In this document: in pieces, positions 10,419 through 21,296 of the stretch
Position numbering within the stretch: the stretch's first letter is position 1
Layout of the letters: each line of letters starts with the position of its first letter
Source: Fallopia convolvulus
Lineage: Eukaryota > Streptophyta > Magnoliopsida > Caryophyllales > Polygonaceae
Direction: 5' to 3'
Assembly: GCA_964016875.1 (NCBI GenBank)
Contig: OZ024719.1
Span: forward strand, 65,605,224 to 65,669,223
Length of the DNA stretch: 64,000 bases
Made by a program: the position numbers and the translations under genes
Notes under the pieces: model-generated
Seen by the model: only the letters and a program-made list of their open reading frames with translations
Databases searched by the model: none
Told to the model about the DNA's origin: nothing

Positions 10419-10950
10419 GTTTGCATCTTGAAATATATTCTTCTCATATTTAAAAAGTTGAGATTAAACATGTCTATTATATAAGTTTTTAATTAGATTA
10501 CTCCTCCTATCGTTAATTAGTTTTAAAATAAAACTCATTGGATTTGTGTACTTGACTTACATAAGTACAATCCCTTATTATGACTCGCGGACTTTCATAT
10601 GGTATCAGAGCTCACGGTCTAATCTTGGGCTCATTTCCTGGTTTGTTTGGGCTTGGTTTAGCAGTTGATGCCTCCCGCTCGTTATTTGGGTTGTGTTTCT
10701 CTATAAAGATTTTGAGATGCCAACACCCGTTCTCTGGGCTAGCTATAGAGATTAAGATGTTAGACCCGTTTGTCCAAGTGTCAACTGGGTTAGGCTAGTT
10801 GCACTTACGGTGACGTGTTGAAATAATCTTCTCATATATGAAAGTTCAGACTAAACATGCCTACTAGATTACTCCTCTTATTGGCAATTGGTTTTAGGAT
10901 AGAACTCATCGGACTTGTGTATACGCCTACTATGTATGCACTTTAAATTC
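10419..10950 (+). mobile_element. TRIM-like miniature LTR element
   Basis: Two decayed direct repeats of roughly 130-180 bp start near 10419 and at 10816; both contain a TTCTCATAT...AAACATG block and a TTACTCCTC..ATTGG block. Immediately after the first repeat is TGGTATCAGAGC at 10600-10611, the initiator-tRNA primer site, followed by about 200 bp with no coding capacity. This is the structure of a terminal-repeat retrotransposon in miniature. The ends are ragged and no target duplication was found. Related sequence recurs at 61490-61800. Confidence 0.55.
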
Positions 10951-11090
10951 ATAGATGCCCTTTAATTTGTGTTTTGTATGTCAGACTAAGATTTATTTTA
11001 AGCCTTCTCCCTAGATCTCGACCACATATAAGACCGGGAGCGAGGTCACCGTCGACGAACTCTACCACCAGGCCATCGAAATCTCCATTG

Positions 11091-11091
<1 letters not shown>

Positions 11092-11121
<30 letters not shown>

Positions 11122-11124
11122 CTT
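11092..11124. repeat. (CTT)n microsatellite
   Basis: About eleven CTT units. The poly-Glu open frame it creates on the minus strand is not a gene. A 30-bp unit with ACTCTCTCTTG and ACCACTAGGTCAA is repeated twice just downstream (11125-11174). Confidence 0.9.
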
Positions 11125-11174
11125 GAACTCTCTCTTGCACCACTAGGTCAACTCTCTCTTGTACCACTAGGTCA

Positions 11175-12514
11175 AAATGAGAAAGCAAGGAGGTGAACCA
11201 GTTTATGAAGCTAGGCTTGCATGCGTGTTAAAACAATGCGTTCCAAATAAGACGGTGCACGCTTCCGCGTTGGATCAAAAGTAAATGGGTCATCTTCAAA
11301 TGTTGAAGCCCAAGTCCAAGAGTGAACCCAACGAGATAGATCAACAAAAGCACAAGCCCAGATATTTACCTCCAAACTGAATTTGATCCGGAGAAGCCAA
11401 AATCCGGTCTAGACCTGTTTTGCTAATCAAATCCTATGAACCCGGTTCTCCCTTAATGTAGTCTTGTACCTCAATTCTTATATATGTTTGTTTGTCACAC
11501 CAATACATATGTCTCTAAGATTAGTCTATAATTTAACTAGAACATTACAGTAGGGTTTTAGATCTTGTTGTTGAGATCCTTCATCTTGAAAAGATGCTTT
11601 ATTGACCTTGGATTTTTTGGATTTTTTCATATACCCTTTGAAAATATAAATACATTTATGAAATTCATCATTTCGATCAACAACAACAACAACAAAAAAA
11701 AGAATACATGCAGTTGTAGCCTTTGAATTATTCATAAGCTCTTGAACGAGTACTAGCTAGAAGAAATTAAAGTTGGTGTCATTTAATGCCATAACCTAAC
11801 ATGCATCTCACCCAAAAAAGTCCAAGATTTTTAATTCGTCAAGATTCAACACTTCTTGTTCCCGCAACTATTTTTTTAATTAGTTCAAACGATTTATATT
11901 TTATTTAATTCAGTTTAGCCGAGTCAGATTTGATTATTTTTCTTACCTAGATCTCTGTATCAGTCCTAGTTACATTTCTAGCATTGTTTTGGATGATATG
12001 TAACCTCTTGTAAATAAATCTATTTTTTTTATCTTAATCGTAAAGATACGTCCTATTTTTCTGATAAAGAAAAAAAAAAGTGTATCCTCAAAACAAATGA
12101 TCGAGTTCACTTCCATCAAAAAAAAAAAATAATCAAATGAGCTCACTGTCCAAATAAGATAAGTTTTCTAATTTGAACGGGTCTTTCCTCTACATGCAGT
12201 CATGCACCATGTAAAATTGTACTCCTTAATATATTAAAAAGATTAAAATTAAAATATTTCTCTCCATACATTTTATTTTTAATATCGTTTCTTTAGAATT
12301 TATATTTATATGAGAGGCTTTATAAATCTATCTGAATAGTCAAGTGAATAAATAGAAACCACCTGTATGAACATTATTTAAAAAAATTTGATTCAACTCT
12401 ATTGACAATATCCTTCAAAAAAAAGTTGTACATATTAAATCTTTGGATATTTTGTCAAACAGTTCCATAAAAAATATTCGTTCCGATCCATATAGCATCC
12501 TTAACCCAAAAAAA
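11175..12514. other. AT-rich intergenic DNA, nothing recognised
   Basis: Homopolymer A and T runs and short open frames only. No conserved motif, splice pattern or repeat boundary could be identified. Confidence 0.5.
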
Positions 12515-13506
12515 GGTCGAATGATCGAAAACCACCCTTATAATAGGCCGTATTCTGCTAAACCAACTGTTATATGCGAAATTGCCGAAAATCACCCGTA
12601 TTATGGTGTTCGTCATAATTCGATCACACATACCCACTATACTGTTAAATTCCCGTTTACGAGCGCGTGGCACCGCGTTTGCCTATTCCATTTTCTGAAT
12701 TTTCCTTTTTCAAGAGAAAGTTACAAAAAAATCTCCAATTTTATACAAGGAATCAGATTGAAAATTTTCCCACAAAATCCTCAATTTTGAAAAATTAGGG
12801 TTTTTTCCCCCACATCCCTGGAGCCAACAATTTTCATTAAACCTCATCTTTGAATATGCTCCACTTCAGTTTGTCATGGAAGAAGGACAACATCAAATTG
12901 ACCCTCATGTTACCATTGTCATCACTGGAGCCAAGATTTGTGAACCACCACCATTATAAATGCACCTGCTATAGCCTATCATAAAACGCTAATCGACAAC
13001 ATTGGCCTATCCGAAGTCGCTCGTTGTAGCCCATGTTCGTGACCTCGCCAAGTTTTCGTCATCTTCCAGTCATTGTTGTTGTTGAGATCTACCAGTGAGC
13101 CTTCAAAGCCCCAACATAGCCCATGTTTGCGACTTATCGTTCGTCCTCACTAGGAAGTTTCTTCACCATTGATGAAAAACATATTCTGATTCCAAAATTT
13201 GGAAGGTGGGAGGTTTTGGGAGTCGAAGATGTTAAGAGGTGGGTAGGAAAGCTTCAGATCCACAAGATCTAAAATCTCTCTTTGCCTTCAACCGCTTGAT
13301 GAATTTGCGAGGATATCCATTGCCAATTGAGTTGTGTGGATGCAAGTTCATTATGTAAACTGTACGTACTACGTAGCGTTTGCCTTTTGATACGATGATG
13401 GTCAAATTCTGACGAACACTATAATACGGGTGGTTTTCGACAATTTCACATATAACTGATGATTTAGCGAAATATGACCAATTATAAGGATGATTTCGAT
13501 TCGGCC
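12515..13506. mobile_element. MULE-like element with long imperfect TIRs
   Basis: The first ~110 bp (GGTCGAAT..CGAAAACCACCC) reappear inverted at the right end (13395-13506), including the phrases GAAAACCACCCGTATTAT and TGTTCGTCA. The internal ~770 bp contain no gene I recognise. Both ends lie in short A runs (CCAAAAAAA), which could be a 9-bp target duplication but is too simple to be sure. The ACCACCCGTAT phrase is shared with the Pack-MULE at 15599, so they may be related families. Confidence 0.65.
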
Positions 13507-13651
13507 AAAAAAAAGACTTGTAAGCCTTTTCCTCACCTCACATTTTCTCATTTTAATTAAAAAAGAACTGCCAGTAAAAATGGTAATAGTTGACTTTAAT
13601 CTTATGTAAACTGTACGTACTACGTAGCGTTTGCCTTTTGATACGATGATG
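13351..13651. repeat. Pair of identical 50-bp direct repeats
   Basis: 13351-13400 and 13602-13651 are identical (TTATGTAAACTGTACG...GATACGATGATG). The first is inside the MULE-like element, the second about 95 bp beyond its right end. Further short repeats (ACAAGTTTTTCATATC at about 13674 and 13829) show that the flank itself is partly duplicated. Confidence 0.85.
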
Positions 13652-15598
13652 TGTTGAATACATCACTAGAAATTTACAAGTTTTTCATATCTTTCATTCG
13701 GGCACCACCTCCATCGATCTCCCACCATATTTATTATCCGTGGGTCGGATTAAGAGAAAATCACCCCTTGAATATAGTTGACTTTAATCTTGTTTTGGTC
13801 AAAAGTTGACTTTAATTAATCTTTCATTACAAGTTTTTCATATCTTTCATTCAGACACGGTCTCCCAGTACTCTCCTACCATATTTATTACTCCGTATTT
13901 GGCTTCTTTTTTTCATAATAAAAGGAATTAGTAGAGTCCATGAATTACTATAGGTCGAGTATCTTTGCGAATTGAATGAGGTTTTTAGGACAGGATTAGA
14001 AGTAATCAGAAGGGAGGAGACATGTCAAAAAAATTCAACGATGTAGTCTATAACAGAGTTGGCTTCTCGGAAGACGTAAGAGTGACTCCAACTATGAAGG
14101 AGACCTAGCAAGCGTGCGCTCCGAATATTCTTTCGAATAAGCTCAATCTCTCGTGGACAGCTCAAGTCACCCTGCATGACTTTAATAAGTTGTAGGTTGT
14201 CACCTTCAATTTGGATGTGGGGAACGCCACGTCGGATAGCTTCAAGAATCCCTTGTCGAAGCGCCACAACTTCAGTCATCAAGACGTACTATATAATGAC
14301 CAATGAGTCCACCGTCCATGCAAATTGGTGAGCCTTGGTGATCTCGAAGGATGAAACTGAATGAAGAGACGCTATCAAAGTTCACTACACTTGAGACATT
14401 TACTTACCAATTCGACATAGATCCAAGATATATCAAAATTGAGTTTAATTTGATTTTGTGGGGGTTTAATCCATCTAACTTTCGCCTTTTTCTTTTTTCC
14501 GAGGTTCTTGGCCCCTTTGGTGGGGGTATTTCGGTTCTATAGTGTTCGCATTTTTTCACTCATCCATTTTTATTTGTCAATGAATGCGCAAATACTATTT
14601 GGGCTGGAGTGGGCGTGTCGTTATCGAGATTAAATGTTTTTCTGTTCTTGAAGTATCAGATGCACCACCAAGAGCAAGACAACCATTTCAATTCACATTT
14701 GGAGATTCGGGACTGAACCTCCTCAAAGAATTGGGAAGGCATATTATTTGTGGGTTTGATTTGGTTAATGGCGTAGGCTAGGTTTGGGTTGATGGTATCT
14801 AGGGTTTGGATGTGGTGGGCATTTAAGTAGAACGTGAAAAGCATCTTCGCACATACTACTACACCCCATCGCAACCCAATGAGACTGCAATATGGTTTGT
14901 AACAAGCTTAAGCTTTGTGAGAAGGCCGTCGAGGGCAGTTTTCTAGAGAACCAATCATTTTTGTTTGGCTTCCAATATACGATATATGATATTTTGTTGA
15001 CTGGTATTATGATTTAGGTTATGCATTTTATATTATCTAGGTCTAGGGTCTGGTTGAGTTTTGGTTTGTCACACGAGTTATTATCGCTAAGATAGTTATT
15101 GACAGGTTCATCCCAGTTTATACTTTGGTGGCTATTGATTTGGGTTTTAAGGTTCCACTTCCAGTCTAGTTGTCCTTCTAGAAGTGAATGGTTATCATGT
15201 CACCCACCTGCCAAATCAACCCTTCAATAAAAAGGCTACGAAGGCTCAGGAGGTTATACCATTTCCAAGGTGTATTTTGTTTTTTGGCATAGTTGAATAA
15301 ACTATCCTTTTTCAGATATTTTTCAATGATTATTCTAACCCAGATGTTATCGAGTTCAACAAGGATTTTCCACAGAAGTTTTATTTGGAGTGCATGGTTC
15401 ATCTCCTTAACTTTTTCAATTCCTAAAGCTCCATGGTGGGGTGTTCTACCAATTGAATTCCAGCTGATCAATTGTTTATAGTTGGAGTCCTTATTCTAGA
15501 AAAACTTTTTGTTTATTTTTTTCTAATTCTTTGAGTGCCGCTTTTGGTAGTAGAAAGGATTTCATCATGTAGTTTGGTTGTGTTGAGGATTTACTTTA

Positions 15599-16750
15599 GA
15601 GGAATTGGCTGAAAACCACCCGTATAATATGACATATTTCACTTAACCACCCGTATTTTCAATAATTTAAAAAACCACTCGTGTTACGGGTTCCGTTAAA
15701 TTGTAACCACCCAAAACCCAGATCCGTTTGCTTCCGTTAGAAAGGAGTGACATGGCACAAATATTTTAATTTTTATTTTTTAAAAGCTTGCCACATCGAC
15801 TCATCCCCTCCATTAATCTCTGTAAAAGCTTGAAAACTCAAGAACAAGAGAGGTCTCCATCAATGGGGTGCACAGCTTCGAGGTTTGACCACGAGCACAT
15901 CGTCCGGCGTTGCAAGGACCGGTGCCGCCTCAATAAAGAGTCGGTCTTCTCCCGCCACCACCTCGCCACCGAGCACGCCGACTACTGTCGCTCCCTCCGC
16001 GTCACAACTCCGCCCTCTCCACCTTCGCTGCCGACGAGCCTCTCTCCGTCTCCGACTCCACCCCTGTCGTTCTCCTCCCCAATCAACGCCAATCAGAGTT
16101 GGAGTCCTTCAAATTCGCTAAGGTTGTCTTCACCCTCTCCACCGACGAAAATTTCGATTCAACCTTATCCTCAATTGATGGGGGATTAATTTGATGGAAT
16201 TTGAATTGGTTGGACACTTGGATGGCTTGAATAGCAAACAAATTAACCCGTTATATACTAACTTCAGATATGAAATTCTAGGGTTATCAATTTGGGGGTT
16301 TGAGTTCGGGAAAATGGGAAGGTCAGCAAGATGACATCAATTTCGTTCCTCCACTCCCAATTCAGATAGTAGAACAAGGATGAGAGGGAAATTTTTAGGT
16401 CGGAAGTTGCTCGGGTTCTCTCATCGTCGTTCAGGTACAACACATCGCCGTCGGTGGCACCATCGTGCGCCGCTCCTGGTTCCTTCCTTGCGTTTTGTGG
16501 TTGTTGTAAGCACATACAAATGGGTCCAAAAAGCTTATGTGTAAATATGGGACCATGTGGCAAGCTTTTAAAAAAAAATTAAAATATTTCTGCCATGTCA
16601 CTCCTTTTTAACGAAAGCAAACGGATCTGGGTTTTGGGTGGTTACAATTTAACGAAACTTGTAATATGGGTGGTTTTTTATAATTATTGAAAATACGGGT
16701 GGTTAAGTGAAATATGCCATATTATACGGGTGGTTTTCAGCCAATTCCTC
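15599..16750. mobile_element. Pack-MULE with 196-198-bp TIRs and 9-bp target duplication
   Basis: Terminal inverted repeats of 198 and 196 bp (15599-15796 and 16555-16750) open with GAGGAATTGGCTGAAAACC and are highly similar throughout. The direct 9-mer TTTACTTTA flanks the element at 15590-15598 and 16751-16759. Long TIRs and a 9-bp duplication are the signature of Mutator-like elements. There is no transposase; the interior carries a fragment of a host gene (15863-16090). It sits inside the decayed LINE and is therefore younger. Confidence 0.93.
15863..16090 (+). pseudogene. Captured N-terminal exon of a DUF630/DUF632 (NRG2-like) gene
   Basis: The ATG at 15863 opens [17 protein letters not shown], then [17 protein letters not shown], the N-terminal DUF630 signature of plant DUF630/DUF632 proteins (the NRG2 / bZIP-like family), including the MGC myristoylation start. 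After the RV the frame slips by one base; the family sequence continues in the next frame ([12 protein letters not shown]) to about 16090. A second half of the gene is absent. Proline-rich residues in the unshifted frame after the slip are out-of-frame translation. It is a captured fragment inside a MULE; whether it is transcribed cannot be told. Confidence 0.8.
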
Positions 16751-18740
16751 TTTACTTTAATGAGGATTTTCCGTCCTTCTTGATGAGTGAATTAGCTTTT
16801 CATTTTGACAGTCGATCTCTTGTTTTGAGGGTGAGAGATTTAAAGGTGTTTTTTCGTTACTCTTTGATTAGTTATGGGGCACCCTATATATTTATCCAGT
16901 GTTGTTGTGTAGGTAATGTGGAGGATTTGCTTGCGTTGAGTTTTTGTGTTGTTGCTAATATTTTTGTAACTTGGAAAACAGATATGAGAGTTTACCTTTT
17001 GGTTAGGTATTTGACAATAATCTTCATTTATATATTTTATTTTGTGGCATTTTTGGTTATTTGCGTTTGAAAAGATGATGATATCATATGCGAATTCTAG
17101 AAACAGGATTTTTGTTCCTCCTCTTGAGATTTGGTTGCCAATGCCACCATTGGGCTCAATGCAGAAGGTTTGAAGTTGTCTTGCAAGAACCTCATCAACA
17201 AGGATAAATAGATAAGGCGACAAGGGATGGCCTTATCTCAAACCCTATTGGGGGAAAATTGATCCGTAGGCCCGTTATTTACAATAATTGAGAATGTAAC
17301 CGTTTCAACGCATTCTCGAATCCAATTGATGAATTTTTGGTCAAATTCATATTTTTTGAGGATGTGGAAAAGGAATTCTTAGTTAATCTGATCATAGGCC
17401 TTTTCCATATCGAGCTTTATGGCTATCCATCCTCCCAATCCTTTTTTATTTTGGAATGAGTGGAAGATTCTTTGTGCTATATATATAAAGGTATTATCAT
17501 AGATATTGTGTTTGTTAATGAAGGCACCCTAAAGTGGGCGAATGAGTTTCCCTACAATTTTTTTAGTCTTACTATGAGTATTTTGAATTTGATTTTGTAA
17601 ATCATATAGCATAAACTTATGGGTATGTAGTGGTTGTTGAGTTTGGGTTCTCACATTTTGATAGAAGGGTTATAAATGTATGATTAATTTTTTTGAGGAT
17701 TTATCCTGAGTGAAAAAAGCTTGTCACAATTTTATGACGTCAAGGCCAACTATGTGCCGATATTTTTATATAAGCAAATTGGCATACATTCAGGGCCTAG
17801 GGATTTATCATCGCAGATGTCAAAAACTACACCTTTGATTTCGGCATTGGTAATAGGTTTTGTGAGTTGGAGGATATTCTCCTTTGTTATTTCTTTTTGT
17901 ATCATTTGGGTGTTGGCTACCAATTTGGCATGGTTGATTTCTTGGTGTTAGAACCTTTTTTAAAGCCCCTTTGAATTTCACATATAATGTTATCAAGATC
18001 TATTATTTCCTTAATGTTGGTTCTATTTCTTCTACCTTTAGCAATTTTGTGAAAATATATGGTATTTTTGTCATTTAGTTTAAGGTGTGTATTTTTTTAT
18101 ATTTGTTTCCAATAGGGGTACGTGATGGAATTGAATTAGATAGACTCGTTTTTTATTCAAACGTTCTTGATTTTGGATCAACCTCAAATTGTTTTATTCA
18201 GTGGTTTTATTCCATGTTTTTGTCTTAGCCTTCATGAGTTAGGGATTTTTATGAGTTTAAACATATGGGACCCATTGAGATTGTGTCTCTATGCTTGTTT
18301 AATGACATCTTGAAAGTCACATTTAGATGTACACATCATTTTAAATTGAACGGTTGTGCTCTTTTATAATGCCACATGTGGTAAGTTACATGAAATCGGA
18401 CAATGATCTGATGAGGAGTGATTTTTAGTAGAGATGGACAAGTACCACTGAATAATTTGTTCGCACACTAGGATCCTATCTAGTTTTTCTTAAGTGTTGT
18501 TCCATGGTTCTGTATTTTTTTCGTGTGAATTTGTTCTCGGTAGTTGGAATATCATTGATTTCGCTTTCATTTTTTAAATTGATAAGTCTTTCCCGTTGAG
18601 AGTGGTGGGCCGGGGTATTGTCCCCTTGTTTTTCATTTTGGGTGCTTTATTTCATTGAGATCACCTATGAAAATGCATGGTGAGTTTATATTCATAGTCT
18701 TGCCATTGTAAACAAAAGAAGTATCAATAATATAAATAGA

Positions 18741-21192
18741 CTATTCAAAATCCTTCTAAAGATCCAACAACATATAACCTTAAGTTTTTATTTGAAAAAA
18801 TGCTCTAAATCAAACTACCTATATTTTAGGCTTATAATTAGAAAATAAAAAGGGAAAAGGAAACATACGTCCACCCATTTTGAATTTTTTTTTTAAAAAA
18901 TGAGCTACTAATTAACTTATTACATAACCAACACTAGGATGTTTGTACAGTACAAAGCCAACCTAAATTATCATAACAGATGATCTTTAGAAAGTCAAAT
19001 AATAAAGAATGGACCTGATTTTTTTACCCCTCATCCCCATTGAGTTTTGGCATGTTAGGAATTCGGAAAACAAGGCAGGACCAAGGACCGATCCAATTTC
19101 AACCAAAAACAATAAACAAGAAAGATCCGAGCCAAATTATTCAACACGTCATAACCCCGTATTGGATTCGTCATGGTCATTTACGCGATCGTAACATCAC
19201 CAACCCCATTATATTTTGTGATTTACCTTTCATTAATTTTGAGCATTAACAAATAAAATGAGTGCTTTTGAGAATCGCCATAGATTAACACTTCCAATTA
19301 CTCTATAGCACGATATTTTATTTTGTATTTCATTTTATTCTCCTGGATGCCTTTTACACTTTATGAATGCATAAGATTCAAACTAAACACTTGACCGAGA
19401 CAAGTCCTTTAGTGCAAAGATTTCAGAACTCTATTAACTAATTAATCATCACACTCACACACCACCACGTGAGTGGCTTTTTACTTGGAAAAAAGGAAAA
19501 GAAATTAGGCTTTGAATGTTGATTTATTATTTTCATAAATAGTTGTTAAAGATAGAAATGGCTTTCATAGAATTATGATGCTTAATCTTATTAGATATCT
19601 TTCCAAATGATAGAAAAATAATCTACTTCGTAATACTTAGTATGTTCCCAATCTTTTAAGATTACATGCATGAGATTCAAAGTAAGAAATAAAAATTAGG
19701 TTCTTATGATAATTAATTAATATTTAGTTAGGTTTCATAAACCTATATATCTTGATTAAATGCGTAAGTTGTTGGCTGCAGTTGAAACATTTATTTCGTT
19801 AATGAGGCAAGTTTTCATCACATGCGTTGCGTGAGTGACTTTTCTAATTTCCTACACTCAATTGGTGCATTAGTTGGTCATTCTATATCTATGTTCTAAT
19901 CGTCATTAGAGGTTCCTAATTTAATAGTGTTATATCATTAGTCTAAGCAATACAAGAAAAAAAAATAGAATACAGAACAAGTCTGATAATTGTTAGAGGT
20001 TGGGAGTGAAAGCAAAACACCCAATTATTATGTTCACCGTCTATGTACACACATTTATTGATTTGGAGTAAATTGTTGAAATTGGATATTTATTAAATTT
20101 CTAATAAAAATAAAACATAATGTATTTATTATATTATTTTATCACAACAATATTATTTTTTTCAATTATTTTATTTTATTTTATGTATTATACCTATTGA
20201 CGAATACTCAAACTTTACAAGTATCAATATATTGTATTCTATTTTCGATTCAACTAAATTCTATCTCCTTCACAATGAATAGAAATTTAAGAGCATATGT
20301 AACAACCAATTTATGTTCATTACTATATACTAAAACGGAAGTTAAAATAATATAAAAAATGGTCTCACATAAAATAACATTATCCATTTTTTAAAAATCA
20401 ATATTGGTTGAAATTTAATTGAATTATTTTTAATTAGTTACATTTATATATTAAACAAAACAATCAATCAATATAATAGCTTACTTTTTGGATAGGACAA
20501 TTTTTTAGATAAAATATGTATAATTTTTTAAAAATATCCTTCCTATATCAATTTTTAATAATTTTTTTTAAAAAAATGATAAAAAAATTTTGTAAATAAG
20601 ATATGTATAGTTTTTAGAAATGTCCTTGCATATACTGTATTAATTTAGTCAAAATTTGACAAATTCTCATATTATTAATTTAATCAAAATATAATAATAT
20701 AATAAATTTATAAAATCTCGTGCAAGACACGAAACCAAAGACTAAGTATATTTAGTACTCCGTATATATCTTTCCAGCTAAAATATGATATCATTAATGT
20801 ATATTCGCATGGCGCAGTTAATTAATCTAATTGACAAAATTAACTAAATTAGACCAAACGAAAGAACTGCCTGTACTTCATAAATTTACATATATTTTCA
20901 CATACCTCATACTTTCGTTCAAATAATTAAGGCCGGCATGCAGATGGTAATGTGAACTACAAACTCAGCTCCTACATCTCTAATACATTTTGTCCTCTGT
21001 TTTTTTTTGGTGGATATGAGATTGACATTTATGAATAATGACATGCAGCCCTGGCCAAATCCTTTTTTTTTTTTTTTTTTTGTAGAAACCTGGCCAAATC
21101 CATTTTGGCAACGCGTTACATTTTTTTCCTACCCCGTCACAATTATTAGACCCTTTTTCCCTCTTCGTCATAATTATTGGACCTTGAAAAAG
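18741..21192. other. AT-rich intergenic and promoter-side DNA
   Basis: No gene recognised. Open frames at 19009-19249 are short and lack any family signature. A T21-type run at about 21063 sits between two copies of CTGGCCAAATCC just upstream of the P450 promoter. Confidence 0.5.
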
Positions 21193-21199
21193 TATATAA
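21193..21199 (+). promoter_or_regulatory. TATA box of the CYP76 gene
   Basis: TATATAA, 98 bp upstream of the ATG at 21297, in a good position for a plant core promoter with a 5' leader of about 65-75 bases. Confidence 0.65.
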
Positions 21200-21296
21200 G
21201 GCCTTCCCATTCCATTTGCATGCATAGCTATATATAGAACACAAAGTAGAGAAACAAAAACAAAAATTAAAAAGAAAAGTCCACAAATAAAAAAGT

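Larger units (their letters stand above)
14000..18740 (-). pseudogene. Decayed L1-type LINE, interrupted by a Pack-MULE
   Basis: Minus-strand fragments align in order with the better-preserved LINE at 32873-40330. About 18640 corresponds to the endonuclease region. 17270-17500 corresponds to RT blocks around KLDMEKAYDRVDWDYLL. 16840-17223 is the RT core, with its catalytic segment decayed to FAYDIIIF (FADDIIIF in the other copy) and KYIGCPI. 15178-15471 is the post-RT region (MNHALQIKLLWKILVE). 14651-14940 is the segment preceding the C terminus. 14025-14282 is the RNase H domain (IEGDNLQLIKVMQG). Many stops and frameshifts. 15590-16759 is foreign: the Pack-MULE plus its target duplication. 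Confidence 0.82.

Noticed and set aside
10949..11188. Open frame with a Glu-rich tract
   Set aside because: Created by the CTT microsatellite; no conserved sequence on either side.
19009..19249. Two overlapping short plus-strand frames
   Set aside because: No similarity to any family recognised, no splice context, AT-rich flanks.
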